A stretch of DNA of 64,000 nt from positions 62,001-126,000 of the forward strand of contig BMUX01000001.1 in assembly GCA_014650415.1 (NCBI GenBank), in the 5' to 3' direction. This DNA is from Streptomyces spiroverticillatus (lineage in GTDB: Bacteria > Actinomycetota > Actinomycetes > Streptomycetales > Streptomycetaceae). A program made the position numbers and the translations under genes. Positions within the stretch are counted from its first letter, which is position 1, and the number at the start of each line of letters is the position of its first letter. The notes below the pieces were generated by a model. That model was not told the origin of the DNA and ran no database searches. It saw nothing but the letters and a program-made list of their open reading frames with translations. Positions 62,446 to 64,000 of this stretch are shown piece after piece.

Positions 62446-64000
62446 CTACTCGTTCTTCGCAGGGTCCTTCTTCTCGGGCGCCTTCGGGTCCTCCTTGGCC
62501 GGGGGCGCCGACTTCTGCGCGTCGGCCGCACGCTGGAGCGCGTCCTGCAGCTTCTCCTGCGCCTTGCCGTACGCGACCCAGTCCTGCGGGGTCTTCTGGA
62601 GCGCCTTCTGGCCCTCGTCGTACGCCGCGGTGGCGTCCGCGATGGCCTTCTGGAGGGCGGCGGAGCCGGTGGCCGGCGGCTTGGTGGTGCCGTCGTCACC
62701 CTTGTCCGGCGGAGTCTCCGCACCCTTCTCGCCGAAGACCGCGTTGAGCGCCTCGGCCAGGCTGTTCTTGAAGACGGTCTCCTTGCCGTACGACACGGCG
62801 ACCCTCTTCAGCAGCGGGTACTGGGCGCTGTTGCCCTCCGCGTACACCGGTTCCACGTACAGGAAGCCGTTGTTGAGCGGGATCGTCAGCAGGTTGCCGT
62901 ACTCGATGTTGGAGTTGGCGCCCTTCATGTTGCGGACGAACTCGGCGACGTCGGCGTTGCCGTTGAGGCGGCTCTGCACCTGTTGCGGACCCGGCACGTC
63001 GCCCGTGACCCTCAAGAGCCTTATGGTGCCGTAGCCCGGGCTGGAGGCGTCGGCGTCGACCGCCATGAACCCGCCGAGGTTGGGGCGTCCGTTGGGCGTG
63101 AAGGTCGTCGTCAGGGAGAACTTCTGCTCCTTGTCGTCGGGCATCTTCAGGCTCAGGTAGTACGGCGGGACCGCACCCTTGGCGTCGGTCGTCGGGTCGT
63201 CCGGGACCTGCCAGGCGTCGGAGCCCGAGTAGAACTGCTTCGGCTCCTCCACGTGGTAGCGGGTGAGCAGCTCGCGCTGGACCTTGAACATGTCCTGCGG
63301 GTAGCGCAGGTGCTCCTTGAGCTGCGCGGGGATCTTGTCCTTGTCCTCGACCGTGCCCGGGAACGCCTTCTTCCAGGTCTTGAGGACCGGGTCCTTCTCG
63401 TCCCACTCGTAGAGCTTGACCGTGCCGTCGTACGCGTCGACGGTCGCCTTCACCGAGTTGCGGATGTAGTTGACCTGGTTCTGCTGGGCGACGACGGCGC
63501 GCTGGTTGGTGGTCAGCGAGTCGGTCGTGGTGTCGCCGAGCGTGGTGCGCGAGGCGTACGGGTAGCCGTTGGTCGTCGTGTAGGCGTCGACGATCCACTG
63601 GATGCGGTCGCCGATGATCGCCGGGTAGGCGTCGCCGTCGATGGTCAGCCAGGGGGCGACGGCCTCGACGCGCTGCTTGGGCGTGCGGTTGTAGAGGATC
63701 CGCGAGCCCTCGCCGATGGCGCCGGAGTAGAGGATCTGCGGCTCGCTCATCGTGACGGCGTAGGCCGCACGGTTGAACGGGTTGGAGAGGTTGACACCGC
63801 TGTTGCCCTTGTAGCTGGTGGTCTTGGTGTCCTCTCCGTTCTTCTCGTAGTCGAGCTCCTGCTGCGGGCCGCCGACGATCGAGTACTGCTCGGTCTTCTC
63901 GCCGTAGTAGATCCGCTGCTCGTACTTCGCCTTGTCGGTGAGGACGCCCTTGGACGGCAGCCCCGACTCGGTGAACTCCGGGCCGCCCTCGGTGTCCGTG
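62446..64000 (-). CDS. UPF0182 family membrane protein, 5' truncated by the window
   Basis: The frame is open from 64000 (reading [18 protein letters not shown]) to a stop at 62446, about 517 residues. This is the extracytoplasmic C-terminal half of UPF0182: [47 protein letters not shown]-like [14 protein letters not shown] and [12 protein letters not shown]. The membrane-spanning N-terminal part lies outside the window. The tail is Ala/Lys/Pro-rich. Function is unknown. It precedes tRNA-fMet copy 2 on the same strand. Confidence 0.93.
   Translation of the reverse strand, partial: TDTEGGPEFTESGLPSKGVLTDKAKYEQRIYYGEKTEQYSIVGGPQQELDYEKNGEDTKTTSYKGNSGVNLSNPFNRAAYAVTMSEPQILYSGAIGEGSRILYNRTPKQRVEAVAPWLTIDGDAYPAIIGDRIQWIVDAYTTTNGYPYASRTTLGDTTTDSLTTNQRAVVAQQNQVNYIRNSVKATVDAYDGTVKLYEWDEKDPVLKTWKKAFPGTVEDKDKIPAQLKEHLRYPQDMFKVQRELLTRYHVEEPKQFYSGSDAWQVPDDPTTDAKGAVPPYYLSLKMPDDKEQKFSLTTTFTPNGRPNLGGFMAVDADASSPGYGTIRLLRVTGDVPGPQQVQSRLNGNADVAEFVRNMKGANSNIEYGNLLTIPLNNGFLYVEPVYAEGNSAQYPLLKRVAVSYGKETVFKNSLAEALNAVFGEKGAETPPDKGDDGTTKPPATGSAALQKAIADATAAYDEGQKALQKTPQDWVAYGKAQEKLQDALQRAADAQKSAPPAKEDPKAPEKKDPAKNE

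Overview
The window is high-GC actinobacterial chromosome, almost certainly Streptomyces. The evidence is the gene set itself: nickel SOD, snapalysin, wblE, sigH with its anti-sigma factor, the das chitooligosaccharide genes with DasR operators, a B12-riboswitch class Ia RNR, sigR-rsrA and catR-katA. Gene order resembles the S. coelicolor interval from about sodN (SCO5254) down to aroA (SCO5212). It is core chromosome: I see no prophage, integrase, insertion sequence or CRISPR array.

Layout. 0-5 kb: a methyltransferase, a CGNR regulator, the sodX-sodN pair, a serine-hydrolase remnant and a DUF2079 membrane protein. 5-8.5 kb: a reverse-strand operon of a CheB-type methylesterase, a CheR/PAS protein and a GAF-ANTAR regulator. 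8.5-14.4 kb: a frameshifted small lipoprotein, a LysR/snapalysin divergent pair, two tandem RibD/DHFR-like reductases facing a TetR regulator, and an acetyltransferase. 14.5-17.1 kb: a Family 2B encapsulin with a polyprenyl synthase. 17.3-24.7 kb: amidase, PLP enzyme, Na+/H+ antiporter beside a UBP zinc finger, prsH-sigH, a DAG-kinase-like protein and wblE. 24.9-36 kb: a PdtaS-like kinase, TetR, then aminosugar metabolism (SIS isomerase/deaminase, nagB, dasD, dasC, dasB, dasA, dasR) and a small secreted protein. 36-44.4 kb: cstA-ybdD, an acetyltransferase, then NrdR-box-like repeats plus a cobalamin riboswitch ahead of nrdA-nrdB and an AraC-type nrdS. 44.5-52.8 kb: def, a TPR protein, two membrane HD-domain proteins, rsrA/sigR with a textbook sigma-R promoter, a hydrolase, SRAP and an M50-like protein. 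52.9-64 kb: aroA-rsgA, an SMR exporter, hisN, a CBS protein, katA/catR, two identical initiator tRNA genes around a Sel1-repeat protein, and the 3' part of a UPF0182 membrane protein.

Two themes link the genes. The first is redox and stress control: SodN/SodX, SigH/PrsH, WblE, SigR/RsrA, CatR/KatA and B12-gated RNR. The second is N-acetylglucosamine sensing: DasR with at least four visible operator-like sites, namely dasA, nagB/SIS, a new one before a 94-residue secreted protein, and one upstream of the PdtaS-like kinase.

The observations most worth follow-up are the DasR-type sites at 35640 and 26428, the CheB-CheR/PAS-ANTAR operon in a non-chemotactic organism, and the encapsulin/prenyl-synthase pair without a terpene cyclase beside it. 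Also notable are the nrdA leader, where NrdR-like boxes form a near-perfect hairpin ahead of a riboswitch, and the katA promoter, whose spacer is filled by a palindrome. Coordinates of starts were chosen from Shine-Dalgarno spacing and family conservation, by eye.
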